NCBI GenBank assembly: GCA_011525875.1
Contig: WYBN01000012.1
Coordinates: 310,001-374,000 of the forward strand
Source of the DNA: Melioribacteraceae bacterium
Lineage (GTDB): Bacteria > Bacteroidota > Ignavibacteria > Ignavibacteriales > Melioribacteraceae
Direction: 5' to 3'
Length of the DNA: 64,000 bases
The notes under the pieces were generated by a model. It had not been told where the DNA came from. It saw only the letters and a program-made list of their open reading frames with translations, and made no database searches. Shown piece by piece: positions 1-9,137 of the stretch (its first letter is position 1; each line of letters begins with the position of its first letter). Both the position numbers and the translations under genes were made by a program.

Positions 1-218
1 CTACATATATTTACTTCGAATTGCCAAAGGACTCATTTGTTGAGGTAAATATTTTCAATTATTTGGGGGTAAAAAAAGAAAATATCATTAAAGATTATTT
101 GCTGGCAGGAAAATATAAATACCGTTGGGAAGCAACTGGATTATCAAGCGGTGTTTATTTTATTAACTTAAAATGCAACGAATATGAATCAACCGTGAAA
201 GCCATTCTATTGAAATAA
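1..218 (+). CDS. C-terminal end of a type IX secretion substrate (T9SS type A sorting domain), 5' partial
   Basis: The frame is open from the left edge of the window to a TAA at 216-218, so only the last ~72 residues are visible. They match the Por secretion-system C-terminal sorting domain: an IYFELP strand, VNIFNYLG, an AGKYKYRW stretch, LSSGVYFINL, and a terminal ILLK. In known substrates this domain directs export through the type IX system and is removed at the cell surface. The passenger domain lies outside the window, so the protein's function is unknown. The stop codon touches the inverted-repeat sequence that begins at 218. Confidence 0.85.
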   Translation, partial: TYIYFELPKDSFVEVNIFNYLGVKKENIIKDYLLAGKYKYRWEATGLSSGVYFINLKCNEYESTVKAILLK

Positions 219-233
219 GGAAAATCTTCCGGT
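218..233 (+). repeat. Left copy of a 16-base terminal-inverted-repeat-like sequence
   Basis: AGGAAAATCTTCCGGT at 218-233 is found again as its exact reverse complement at 27,006-27,021. Just inside it is a small stem (TTAGC 237-241 with GCTAA 254-258). Both copies lie outside remnants of a DUF1670-like gene, so they are read as the two ends of an insertion element. The core GGAA-AATC-TTCC is partly self-complementary, which lowers the weight of the match a little. No clean target-site duplication is visible. Confidence 0.45.
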
Positions 234-310
234 TAGTTAGCTGAAAAAAAGGCGCTAATCAGTAGATTAAATACTGAAAGTAAACGGAAGGAAAAGTTAG
301 CTTACAGAAA

Positions 311-625
311 GTAAAAATGTACAAACAAGAGTTTGTATGATAATTCTTTTGAAAAAACACCTAAGCAATTGTTCATAAACTCATTTAGAAAAGAGTATGA
401 GTTAAGCCAAGCAGAAAGAAGTGAAATATTAAAGTTAGCGGAGATCTGTTTGTTCCGAAAGTTCCGAAGATATTTGTAAAACAAAAAATTCTGTGTGCAC
501 CAAAGAGAGCAAAACATTTAAGAGCACTAAAAGAGCAGGAGGAGCAGGGAGCAGAACCAACGCTGGATGTAAGAAGATCTTGATATATTTCGGAAGCCGA
601 AATGGTTTTAAGATGCAAATAGTAA
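311..625 (+). pseudogene. Decayed N-terminal part of a DUF1670-like, mobile-element-associated protein
   Basis: The reading frame breaks repeatedly but gives protein-like sequence on the plus strand. After a short opening piece (MYKQEFV, 317-337) the frame shifts, and 342-475 gives KTPKQLFINSFRKEYELSQA and more, ending in a TAA. A second frame at 476-622 gives a charged helix (RAKHLRALKEQEEQGAEPTL), an opal codon at 581-583 where the context suggests Trp, then YISEAEMVLRCK. The N-terminal style resembles DUF1670 proteins as I recall them, and a clearer DUF1670 C-terminus lies at 26,703-26,898. Assignment of this half rests mainly on that pairing and on the shared terminal repeat. Confidence 0.35.
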
Positions 626-1140
626 GAACAAAAAACAACTGCTGCCAACACACGTTTGCCGTAATGAAGGGCGGCGTGCTTCTATTGACAATTTTGTGAA
701 TAATTGAAGTGCAGTGCTTCGATTGAACTTTAGTGCTGAAAAGTCCGAACGAACGCAAAGCCGAAAACCTTTGCAGCAAGTGTAAAGAAAAAAAAATAGA
801 CAGCCTCAGATTACTACTGCCAATAAAATTGTATAACTAAAATTATGGACATAATATTTTTACTTAGCGCTATCGATCAAGATATATAATTAATTGAATA
901 TGCCTCTTCATCAGTATAACAACTGAAAATCATGTATCCAAAGTTAGTATGATGCTGATTTTACAGTTAGACTCGATTCGAATTTATTTTGATGTTTACA
1001 GACCGAAATTGAATACTAAAAGAACTAATTTTTAGTCCTAAGCTTAAAAATATGGTTCAATGAAAAATTGTTTTGTATATAACTAAGCGAATGCTTATAT
1101 TAAAGCGTAACTATCAGAAAGAATTATATAATTTTATAAT
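626..1140. other. Gene-free stretch with an imperfect direct repeat and the TetR upstream region
   Basis: No credible coding frame is seen. Positions 676-699 (GTGCTTCTATTGACAATTTT...) and 714-737 (GTGCTTCGATTGAACTTTAG...) are imperfect direct copies 38 bases apart. They sit inside a locally GC-richer segment (about 640-785) that also holds a GCCG/CGGC arm pair. That segment resembles dispersed intergenic repeats I recall from Bacteroidota genomes, but this cannot be verified here. From 786 to 1,080 the DNA is AT-rich with nothing recognisable. Confidence 0.4.
1084..1097. promoter_or_regulatory. Candidate TetR operator (TAAGC-GAAT-GCTTA)
   Basis: A perfect 5+5 base inverted repeat with a 4-base spacer lies 44 bases upstream of the TetR-family start at 1,141. 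TetR regulators usually bind palindromes in their own promoter, so this is the best visible autoregulatory site. A TTTTG at 1,071-1,075 could be an upstream promoter element. Binding is inferred from position and symmetry only. Confidence 0.35.
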
Positions 1141-1719
1141 ATGCCTCGAAACAAAAACTATGACGAAAATATAGTATTGAAAAAAGCATTAAATGTTTTC
1201 TGGGAATATGGTTATAAAGCAACTTCTACAAGACTATTGGAAAAGAAGATGGGTATTAACCAGTTTTCAATTTATTCATCCTTTAATAGTAAAAAGGAAT
1301 TGTTTCTTAGAGCAATCAAAAAATATCGTGAGTATGTAGAACAAAATGTTTACAAAGATTTACTAAAACCGGATTCCGGAATAACTGATTTGCAAGCTTT
1401 TCTTTTGAGCGCAACCATGGCTAATACAGCGAAATTTAAGAACAGAGGCTGCATGATAGTAAATACCGCTGCAGAAATTGGAAACAGCGATTCTGAAATT
1501 GCCCGAGAAATTGAGCTTTACTATAATTTTATTCGAGGGATGATGAAGAATATTTTACATAACGCAATCGCAAAAAATGAAGTTTCGGCCGATATTGATG
1601 TGGATAAACTTGCTAATTATTTTTTGGGTGTGATGCAGGGAATCTCGGTGGCCTCTAAAACAATGAATATAAAACAAATAAACGATTTTGTTTCCGTTGC
1701 TCTTTCAATAATTATATAA
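1141..1719 (+). CDS. TetR/AcrR family transcriptional regulator
   Basis: This 192-residue protein has the standard TetR layout. The N-terminal DNA-binding domain (about residues 8-55) contains the ALNVFWEYGYKATS helix and a helix-turn-helix around TRLLEKKMGINQFSIYSSF, followed by the usual SKKELFLRAI segment. The rest is a helical ligand-binding and dimer domain containing RGCMIVNTAAEIG, a motif seen in the AcuR/NemR-like branch that responds to reactive small molecules. It lies directly upstream of the DUF3179 and AhpD-like genes, its likely targets. The ligand cannot be predicted. Confidence 0.85.
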   Translation: MPRNKNYDENIVLKKALNVFWEYGYKATSTRLLEKKMGINQFSIYSSFNSKKELFLRAIKKYREYVEQNVYKDLLKPDSGITDLQAFLLSATMANTAKFKNRGCMIVNTAAEIGNSDSEIAREIELYYNFIRGMMKNILHNAIAKNEVSADIDVDKLANYFLGVMQGISVASKTMNIKQINDFVSVALSIII

Positions 1720-1753
1720 TTATTCTTGTTGCCACTAATCTTTAGGAATCATA

Positions 1754-2887
1754 ATGAAACTATGCTTGATATTATTTTTCTTATTTTTATCGTTCATATC
1801 TGCACAATCGAAAAATCCAAATAATATCCCTTTTAATTGGAAAACCGACACAACCAAAACAACAATTGATTTGTCTGAGTTAAAAGTAGTATTGCCCCGC
1901 GGCAGCTTCCAGGTTTTGAATTATCCTGGATTCATCGATAAGAAAAAAGGAGTGGGTCAATATTTTGAAAGAGAACCTGTAATGGTTGTTGAAATTAATG
2001 GCAGTGCAAAAGCATATCCTTTGAATATCCTTTCTATCCACGAAATTGCAAATGATACATTGAGTGGAGTTCCGATTCTTGCAACTTTTTGTCCGTTGTG
2101 TAACTCAGGAATTGTGTATGACCGACGGTTGAAGCACAAAGGTGAAAATTTTCGGCTCGACTTTGAAGTCTCTGGTATGCTGCGAAAAAGCGATATGGTT
2201 ATGGCTGACAAGCAAACCGAAACGTGGTGGCAGCAGCTCGAAGGTAAGGGCATAGTAGGCGAGCTTTCAGGAGCCGAATTAAGAATAATTCCTTCATTAA
2301 TCCTTTCGGTCAAAGAATTCTTCGAACGTTATCCTGATGGGAGAATCTTATCTAAAGAATCCGGAAGCCTGCAGGCGCAGCAGGCTTACGGCAAAAATTA
2401 TTATGTAAATTATGACAGTAAAAACGGTAAACCCTACGAACGATATTTTGATGAAGACAAACTGGATAAGCGGCTGTCGCCCATGGAAAGAGTAGTTGAC
2501 ATTAGAAGCACCGGCGAATTTAAAATTTATCCCTTTTCAATTGCGGAAGAAAAAGGCGTTATTAACGATACATTTAACGGTAAAAGTATTGTGTTATTCT
2601 ATCAATCAGGGGTTGTTTCAGTTCTGGATAAAAAGGAAATTTCAGAGTCTAAGGATATAGGAACTGTTACAGTTTTCAATCCTCTTTTAAACGGCATAAT
2701 TTTAACGTTCGAAAAAAAAGACGGCAGATTTATTGATACGAACACCAACTCGGTCTGGGATATTACCGGAAGATGTATAGCTGGTAAATTAAAAGGAAAA
2801 ATTCTTAAAATAGAGCCGAGCGGAAATCATTTTGCATTTGCCTGGTTCGCATTTCACCCTAATACAAAAATTTATGGGGTTGATTAA
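1754..2887 (+). CDS. DUF3179 domain-containing exported protein
   Basis: This is a 377-residue protein with a cleavable-looking signal peptide (residues 1-19, ending ISAQS). The remainder matches DUF3179: AKAYPLNILSIHEIANDTL, then the Cys pair in TFCPLCNSG (Cys113 and Cys116), and a C-terminal WDITGRCIAGKLKG region with HFAFAWFAFHP. The family has no established biochemical role; the conserved CPLC suggests a redox or metal site in the periplasm. It starts 34 bases after the TetR gene with an AGGA upstream of the ATG, so the two are probably one transcript. Confidence 0.85.
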   Translation: MKLCLILFFLFLSFISAQSKNPNNIPFNWKTDTTKTTIDLSELKVVLPRGSFQVLNYPGFIDKKKGVGQYFEREPVMVVEINGSAKAYPLNILSIHEIANDTLSGVPILATFCPLCNSGIVYDRRLKHKGENFRLDFEVSGMLRKSDMVMADKQTETWWQQLEGKGIVGELSGAELRIIPSLILSVKEFFERYPDGRILSKESGSLQAQQAYGKNYYVNYDSKNGKPYERYFDEDKLDKRLSPMERVVDIRSTGEFKIYPFSIAEEKGVINDTFNGKSIVLFYQSGVVSVLDKKEISESKDIGTVTVFNPLLNGIILTFEKKDGRFIDTNTNSVWDITGRCIAGKLKGKILKIEPSGNHFAFAWFAFHPNTKIYGVD

Positions 2888-2891
2888 AATT

Positions 2892-3428
2892 ATGAGCAGC
2901 TTTAAAATACATACAATTGAAACGGTGCCCGAAGGATCAAAAGAAATATTAAAAAGCTACCGGAACGGAGCGGGATTTATTCCAAACATGCACGCAATTA
3001 TGGCTGAATCGCCTGTTTTACTAAAAGCATATAAGGAAATGGGAAAGTCATTTAACGAAACTTCATTTACTCCGGTTGAAAGAGAAGTAATTGAAATGAC
3101 GATAAACCAGATTAATGGATGCACATACTGCGTTGCCGCACATAGTTACTTCGACAGGTTATCAAACTTCCCCGAAGATATATTAGCCGCGCTACTGGAA
3201 GAAAAGCCGCTTGATGATTCCAAGTTACAGACACTAAGACTATTTACAAAATCGGTAATAGAGAAAAAGGGGTGGATTAATTCTGAAGAGATCGACACTT
3301 TTAAGGCAGCAGGCTACACGAATGAACAGTTGCTTGAATTAATTGTTGGCGTTGCCCATAAGATTATCAGCAATTATGTAAATCATATTACCGGAACACC
3401 GACTGATATACAGTTTGAAATAGAGTAA
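2892..3428 (+). CDS. AhpD-like / carboxymuconolactone decarboxylase family protein
   Basis: The ATG at 2,892 gives 178 residues; an upstream TTG in the same frame would overlap the previous gene by 56 bases and is less likely. The protein carries the alkylhydroperoxidase core INGCTYCVAAHS, with Cys77, Cys80 and His84, preceded by the conserved REVIEMTI helix. AhpD-type proteins use the CxxC thiols to reduce peroxides or a partner peroxiredoxin. Linkage to a TetR regulator and an exported Cys-containing DUF3179 protein suggests a small stress-response operon; this role is inferred. Confidence 0.88.
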   Translation: MSSFKIHTIETVPEGSKEILKSYRNGAGFIPNMHAIMAESPVLLKAYKEMGKSFNETSFTPVEREVIEMTINQINGCTYCVAAHSYFDRLSNFPEDILAALLEEKPLDDSKLQTLRLFTKSVIEKKGWINSEEIDTFKAAGYTNEQLLELIVGVAHKIISNYVNHITGTPTDIQFEIE

Positions 3429-3490
3429 TATGCTTAAATATAAGAATTATCATAGTGAAGAAAATATTGACAAATTAATTTTGACCTAAC

Positions 3491-6400
3491 ATGAAAAAGG
3501 AAAAAGAACATTGTGTGCAAAGAAGCGGTTACTTTATGAATAATATTATTGAAAGCTCTCCTATCCCGATTATAACTGTTGATATTACCGGTAAAGTTTT
3601 ATTGTGGAATAAAGCCGCTGAAAAAACTTTCGGCTGGAAACAATCAGAAATTATTGGTAAACCTAACCCGATTATTCCTAAAGACCGTAAAGAAGAATTT
3701 GAAGAGTTATTGACCATATCGCTAAAAGGTGAAGATGTAATAGATTTTCATACTGTCAGAAAACGAAAGAATGATACCAATATACATGTAAGCATTTCAG
3801 TTAGCGCATGGAAAGATGAGAATGGAAATATAATAGGCGGCATCGCTCAGATGATTGACATTACCGATAAAATCTATGCCGAAAATGAGCTGATTGAAAG
3901 TAAAAAGGAACTTGAAATTATTTTTAATTCTTCCGGCGATGCTCTTTTTATTCATGATTTGCAAGGCAGAATAAAAAAAGTTAATGATGAAGCATGCAGA
4001 AGGTTGGAGTATAGCATAGAAGAATTATTAAACTTAACGCCCTCAGATTTAGATTCTGATAAATACAAACCTCTTGTTAAACAAAGAATCTCGGAAATTA
4101 ATAAAAAACAATCGTTTACTTTTGAAACAGAACATGTAACGAAAAGCGGCGCAATAATACCTTCCGAAATTAAATCAACTTTGATTTTAATCAATAATAA
4201 AAAATATATACTATCAATTGCCAGAGATATAAGCGAAAGAAAAAAAGCGGAAGCTGAACTGAAAGAAAGTGAAAAACGGTTTAGGAACGCGGTTGTGCTT
4301 TCTCCCAATCCAATTATGATTCATGATGAAGAGGATAATGTAATTCAGCTCAGCAAAGGATGGACAAGATATTCAGGCTATACTTTAGAAGATATTCCAA
4401 CTTTGGGCGATTGGACGGAAAAAGCATATGGCAGCAGAAAGGGCATAGAAAAAGAATATATAGATAACCTTTTCAAAATAAAAGAAACGGTTAATAACGG
4501 AGAATGGAACGTAAAATGTAAGAACGACGAAAAGAGAATTTGGGAATTTTTCACCACGCCTTTAGGTATTTCAAATAAGCGAAGAAGACTCTTGCTTAGT
4601 ATTGCTTTCGACATAACCGATAAAAAGAAAGCTGTAAAAGAGTTGAAAGAAAGCGAAGAAAAGTACCGCGAATTTTTTAAGAAAGACCTTACCGGTGATT
4701 TTTTATCTACCGTTGACGGAAAAATGATTGACTGCAATCCGGCATTCTTGAAAATATTGGGTTATGATAAAGTTGAAGAGTTAAGTCATAATTCATTAAA
4801 ATCAATCTACAAGAATGAGAATGATAGAGATAAACTTATTAGGCAGATTACAGAAACTAAAGAGGTGAGTAATTATGAAATTACACTAACAACTAAAAAT
4901 GGAAATGAAATCCACGTAATAGAAAATGTTATTGGTGTATTTGATAATGATGGTAAACTTACACATTTAAGAGGTTATATTTTTGATATAACCGATAGAA
5001 AAACTGCAGAAGAAAAATCAAAACATCTTTTTTCAATTCTGTATGCAATTAGAAATATAAATCAGCTAATAGTAACTGAAAAAAATATTGATAATTTGCT
5101 GCAGCAAGCTTGTGAAATATTGTTGGAAAGTCGCGAATATTCTGCAACATGGATTGGTTTAATAAATGATCAGAAAAAATTTGACAAAGTATTTCATAAT
5201 GGATTTGGAAAGAGAATTGATAATTTATTCGAACAAATGAAAAAGTGGAATATGCCCCCCTGTATCACTCTGCCAACCTTAGAAAATCCAATAATAAAAA
5301 GTGTAGCAGTTGATAAATATTGCAAAGACTGTGTAATGAGACGGGTTCGTGAAGGAAAAGGAGTAATTGTCTCGCTTATTAAACACTTGAACAATATTTA
5401 CGGCGCTATTTATATTATTACCGAAGAAATCGAATTCTTTACTGATGAAGAAAAATCTCTTATTGAAGAAGTTTCCGGAGATCTAGGATTGGCAATCTTT
5501 ATTAATAAGGAAGAAGAAAAAAGAAAAGAAGCTGAACTTAGACTTCAGAATGCAATTGATGTTATACCGGATGTATTTACTATTTATAACCAGGATAAAC
5601 AATATGTATATGTCAATAAAGCTATAATGAAGTATGGGTTAACTCCAAAGGAGTTAGTGGGTAAAAAGCCGGAAGCTGTACTGCCGGAAGAGATTAAAGA
5701 CAAATCTATTTCACTATTACATAAAGCTTTTGTAACAAAACAAACTCAAAGTGATGAAATATCTGTAAAAATAAATAACAGGCACTATTGGTTTAATCCA
5801 AGATATTATCCTATACTCGATAAAAATAAGAATGTAAAGGAAGTTCTAAGTATATCAACAGATATTACTGAGAGAAAAACTTATGAGCAACAATTTCTTC
5901 AATTAGCCGAAGGAGTTTCTTCTAAAGTTGGGGAAGAATTTTTTGACGTTTTAGTTGAAAAGCTGTCACAAACATTAAATGCAGAAGTGGTACTGATTGG
6001 AGAAATTGACAAGAATGATCCTAACTTGATTAACACAATTTCGATTTTTCAGTTTCTGCAACATATTGATAATTTTTCTTATGATGTGAAAGACACTCCC
6101 TGTGAAGGTGTCATCGGTAAGAAATTAATTTATTATGAAAAAGGCGGCTATGAAAAATTATCAGCGCAACATCCATTCGCAAAGCTAAAAATGGAAGGAT
6201 ATATTGGAACACCTTTATTGGATTCTCAAAATAATACCATAGGTTTACTTGTATGTCTTTTCAAGGAACCAATAAAAAATATTAAAATAAAAGAAAGTAT
6301 TGTACATGTATTTGGATTGCGTGCATCTGCTGAAATGGAACGGTTAGCTTTTGAACAAGGTATTATAAAACATCGAGATAAACTTAGAGAAAGTGAAGAA

Positions 6401-8236
6401 AAATTCCGAACAGTTGTTGAAAGCGCTTTTGATGGTATATACGTTATGAAGGAAGCGCATTATGAATATGTAAACAGAAGATTTTGTGAACTTACCGGTT
6501 ATACGGAAGTAGAGTTAACCTCTCCGGACTTTGATTTTAGAAAACTTTTAACGGAAAAAAGCTTAAGCATAGTTGAAGAAAGATATGAAGCAAGAAAACA
6601 AGGCAAAACAATTCCACAGACATATGAAACGGAGATAAGAAGCAAAGATGGAAAGATAAAAGATGTTGAAATAAGTATTGTTAGCATTGGCAGTAAAGCG
6701 GAGTTGACTATTCTAGGTTTTGTGCATGATATTACTGAATTGAAACTAGCTTTTAGGAAAGTCAGAGAAAGTGAAATAAGATTCCGTTCAATCACACAAT
6801 CTGCCAACGATGCTATTGTTACTGTTGATAGTAAAGGGAACATTATTGGCTGGAACCCAGGTGCAAAAAAAATATTTGGGTTTACAGAAGAGGAAATTCT
6901 AAATAAGCCGATCACTCTAATTATTCCGCGTGAATATCACACAGAACATATTGGAGGACTAAAACGCGTTGCCGCCGGGGGCGAGAAACATGTAATTGGC
7001 AGAACCGTTGAGTTGGAAGGACTTCACAAAAGCGGAAATGTTATACCTATTGAATTATCTTTAGCGGAATGGGAATCTTCCGGTGAAAAATATTTTACAG
7101 GAATAATCAGAGATATAACAGAGAGGATAAGTTCGGAAGAAAATATTAAAAAACTTTCGAGAGGAATTGAACAAAGTCCCGCATCAGTAATAATAACTAA
7201 CGCTAATGGAATAATAGAATATGTGAATAGAAAGTTTACAGAGATAACAGGCTACTCATCTTCAGAAGCGGTTGGTAAAAATCCAAACATACTGAAATCC
7301 GGCATAAACGATCCTTCAGTTTATAAAGACCTTTGGCAGGCTATTAAGCAGAGTAAGGAGTGGCGAGGGGAATTATGTAATAAGAGAAAAGACGGTTCTC
7401 TGTATTGGGATGTTGTATCTATCTCGCCGATTAAAAATGCAGATGGTGACATCATCAATTATATAGGAGTTCAGGAAGATATAACCGAACGGAAAGAATT
7501 AGTGGAAGAACTTACTGCCGCAAAAAAAAGAGCTGAAGCTGCTGATAAAATAAAATCAGAATTCCTTGCACAAATGAGTCATGAAATTAGGAGTCCGCTG
7601 AATGCCATTTTGAATTTTACAAGCCTCATTAAAGAGGAAACTTCTGACGTTCAAACTGAAGAACTAGAAGTATCCTTCAACGCAATTGATTCTGCAAGCA
7701 AAAGAATTATTAGAAGTATAGATTTAATATTAAATATGACCGATCTTCAGCTCGGGACATATAGTGTTACCAAAAGAAAAGTTGATATTCTTGACTTGCT
7801 GAATAATTTGTTGAAAGAGTACAAGAATATTGCTGAATCTAAAGGATTGCAACTCAATCTCAACAATACATTGGATAAAGCTGAAATAAATACAGACGAC
7901 TACGCAGTAGCTCAAATATTCGCTAACTTGATTGACAATGCTATAAAATATACACATAAAGGTTTTATAGAAATTAGATTACATAAAGAAGATTCTGACA
8001 AACATCTTGTTGAAGTAGAAGATACTGGAATAGGAATTTCCGAAGAATATCTACCGGAATTGTTCTCTCCGTTTTCCCAAGAAGAACACGGCTACAGCAG
8101 AAAATTTGATGGCACTGGTTTGGGAATGTCCCTCGTAAAAAAATATTGTGAACTAATAGGTGCCGAAATAAAAGTAAAAAGTAAGAAAGATATCGGCACA
8201 ACTTTTACGGTTAAATTGAGAAATAATATATACTAA
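3491..8236 (+). CDS. Giant cytoplasmic multi-PAS/GAF sensor histidine kinase
   Basis: This 1,581-residue kinase has no membrane segment. Reading N to C: PAS at about 17-124, 140-247, 262-375 and 390-498; GAF at 514-670; PAS at 684-790; a second GAF at 800-950; PAS at 970-1,078, 1,094-1,207 and 1,223-1,328. Then come a HisKA helix with the H-box MSHEIRSPLN (His1364) and an HATPase domain with LIDNAIKYT, EDTGIGIS and GTGLGMSLVKKY. Most PAS modules end in the typical D-I-T-(E/D)-(R/K) linker. There is no receiver domain and no adjacent response regulator, so it is an orphan kinase. No good ribosome site precedes the ATG. The sensed signals are unknown. Confidence 0.93.
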   Translation: MKKEKEHCVQRSGYFMNNIIESSPIPIITVDITGKVLLWNKAAEKTFGWKQSEIIGKPNPIIPKDRKEEFEELLTISLKGEDVIDFHTVRKRKNDTNIHVSISVSAWKDENGNIIGGIAQMIDITDKIYAENELIESKKELEIIFNSSGDALFIHDLQGRIKKVNDEACRRLEYSIEELLNLTPSDLDSDKYKPLVKQRISEINKKQSFTFETEHVTKSGAIIPSEIKSTLILINNKKYILSIARDISERKKAEAELKESEKRFRNAVVLSPNPIMIHDEEDNVIQLSKGWTRYSGYTLEDIPTLGDWTEKAYGSRKGIEKEYIDNLFKIKETVNNGEWNVKCKNDEKRIWEFFTTPLGISNKRRRLLLSIAFDITDKKKAVKELKESEEKYREFFKKDLTGDFLSTVDGKMIDCNPAFLKILGYDKVEELSHNSLKSIYKNENDRDKLIRQITETKEVSNYEITLTTKNGNEIHVIENVIGVFDNDGKLTHLRGYIFDITDRKTAEEKSKHLFSILYAIRNINQLIVTEKNIDNLLQQACEILLESREYSATWIGLINDQKKFDKVFHNGFGKRIDNLFEQMKKWNMPPCITLPTLENPIIKSVAVDKYCKDCVMRRVREGKGVIVSLIKHLNNIYGAIYIITEEIEFFTDEEKSLIEEVSGDLGLAIFINKEEEKRKEAELRLQNAIDVIPDVFTIYNQDKQYVYVNKAIMKYGLTPKELVGKKPEAVLPEEIKDKSISLLHKAFVTKQTQSDEISVKINNRHYWFNPRYYPILDKNKNVKEVLSISTDITERKTYEQQFLQLAEGVSSKVGEEFFDVLVEKLSQTLNAEVVLIGEIDKNDPNLINTISIFQFLQHIDNFSYDVKDTPCEGVIGKKLIYYEKGGYEKLSAQHPFAKLKMEGYIGTPLLDSQNNTIGLLVCLFKEPIKNIKIKESIVHVFGLRASAEMERLAFEQGIIKHRDKLRESEEKFRTVVESAFDGIYVMKEAHYEYVNRRFCELTGYTEVELTSPDFDFRKLLTEKSLSIVEERYEARKQGKTIPQTYETEIRSKDGKIKDVEISIVSIGSKAELTILGFVHDITELKLAFRKVRESEIRFRSITQSANDAIVTVDSKGNIIGWNPGAKKIFGFTEEEILNKPITLIIPREYHTEHIGGLKRVAAGGEKHVIGRTVELEGLHKSGNVIPIELSLAEWESSGEKYFTGIIRDITERISSEENIKKLSRGIEQSPASVIITNANGIIEYVNRKFTEITGYSSSEAVGKNPNILKSGINDPSVYKDLWQAIKQSKEWRGELCNKRKDGSLYWDVVSISPIKNADGDIINYIGVQEDITERKELVEELTAAKKRAEAADKIKSEFLAQMSHEIRSPLNAILNFTSLIKEETSDVQTEELEVSFNAIDSASKRIIRSIDLILNMTDLQLGTYSVTKRKVDILDLLNNLLKEYKNIAESKGLQLNLNNTLDKAEINTDDYAVAQIFANLIDNAIKYTHKGFIEIRLHKEDSDKHLVEVEDTGIGISEEYLPELFSPFSQEEHGYSRKFDGTGLGMSLVKKYCELIGAEIKVKSKKDIGTTFTVKLRNNIY

Positions 8237-8576
8237 GATTTTGATTAAGCACCGTATACCTTCCTTTATTCGGGTGTGCGACAAATTATTTCTAACTTTT
8301 GTAAATTGCTGCGAATACGCTAATTTCATTCGCGAACCTACCTTTGCCGGTAGGCAGGTTAGCGGCTTAATTAAAAAATGTTAAAAAAGGTAATTTTTTT
8401 TGTTGCACAAACCATTTATTCCTTTTGCAGGATACAAACATTAAACAGCACTTTTGAACGTTTAGCAACTAATCCAGATGCGACCATTTACCTATACTCG
8501 GGAAGAAAATTCTCCTTTTAAGTGTCTTGCTTATATAACATAATTTGCGCAGCATCCATTGGGAAAGTAATTTAAT
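8237..8576. other. Intergenic region with a small imperfect palindrome
   Basis: No gene is seen. An AACCTACC...GGTAGGCAGGTT element at 8,335-8,360 can fold on itself (AACCT with AGGTT, one mismatch, then CCT with AGG) and is flanked by CGCTAA (8,318-8,323) and TTAGCG (8,359-8,364), which also pair. Such CCTGCC/GGCAGG palindromes are common dispersed intergenic elements in this phylum as I recall. The remaining bases should include the promoter of the sigma-factor gene, but no motif stands out. Confidence 0.4.
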
Positions 8577-9134
8577 TTGAAAAATGCCGAGAGAATCAAA
8601 TATCTAAATAACAGCGATGATTATAGCTTTGAGCAGCTTTTATGCAAACACATGGATAGACTTTATAACTTTGCTCTGCATTTAACCCGTAATGAGGAAA
8701 AAGCCAAAGATTTATTACAAGATTGTTGTTTAACGGCTTTTGAAAAATTTTATCAATTAAAGAATGTGCAAAGTTTTAAAGCTTGGCTATTTCAGATAAT
8801 GCATAGAAAATTCATTAATAATTATAGAAGGAAGAAAGATCCTGAATTGATTGATATTGAACTTGATGAAGAACTTTTGAGTGATGCAGATAATTCGTTT
8901 GACCAGAACAAATTCGAAAATCTAATTGGTGATGAAGTACAAAAAGCATTTGATTTTCTTCCTGTTGAATTCAAAGAAATTATTCTTCTTGCAGATATTG
9001 AAGAGCTTCCATACCGCGATATTTCTAAAATATTAAATATACCAATGGGTACTGTTGCTTCAAGATTATATCGTGGTCATAGCTTGCTAAAAGAAAAATT
9101 ACAAGAGTATGCCCTTAAATTTGGTTACAAATAG
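8577..9134 (+). CDS. ECF-type RNA polymerase sigma factor
   Basis: This 185-residue protein has sigma-70 region 2 at about residues 17-85 (HMDRLYNFALHLTRNEEKAKDLLQD, then FKAWLFQIMHRKFINNYRRK) and region 4 at about 120-175 (LPYRDISKILNIPMGTVASR). It lacks regions 1 and 3, as ECF factors do. The start is a TTG with GGGAAAG upstream; no in-frame ATG sits nearby. The anti-sigma gene starts 3 bases after its stop, the usual ECF arrangement. It probably transcribes its own operon and the thioredoxin-type genes downstream; that target set is inferred. Confidence 0.92.
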   Translation: MKNAERIKYLNNSDDYSFEQLLCKHMDRLYNFALHLTRNEEKAKDLLQDCCLTAFEKFYQLKNVQSFKAWLFQIMHRKFINNYRRKKDPELIDIELDEELLSDADNSFDQNKFENLIGDEVQKAFDFLPVEFKEIILLADIEELPYRDISKILNIPMGTVASRLYRGHSLLKEKLQEYALKFGYK

Positions 9135-9137
9135 ATT

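Noticed and set aside
302..779. Three overlapping minus-strand open frames of 71-114 codons
   Set aside because: They are Phe/Leu/Cys-rich shadow translations opposite the plus-strand DUF1670-like relic and have no family resemblance.
8254..8280. GCACC...GGTGTGC as a terminator of the histidine kinase gene
   Set aside because: Only four pairs form with a long loop and there is no T-run.
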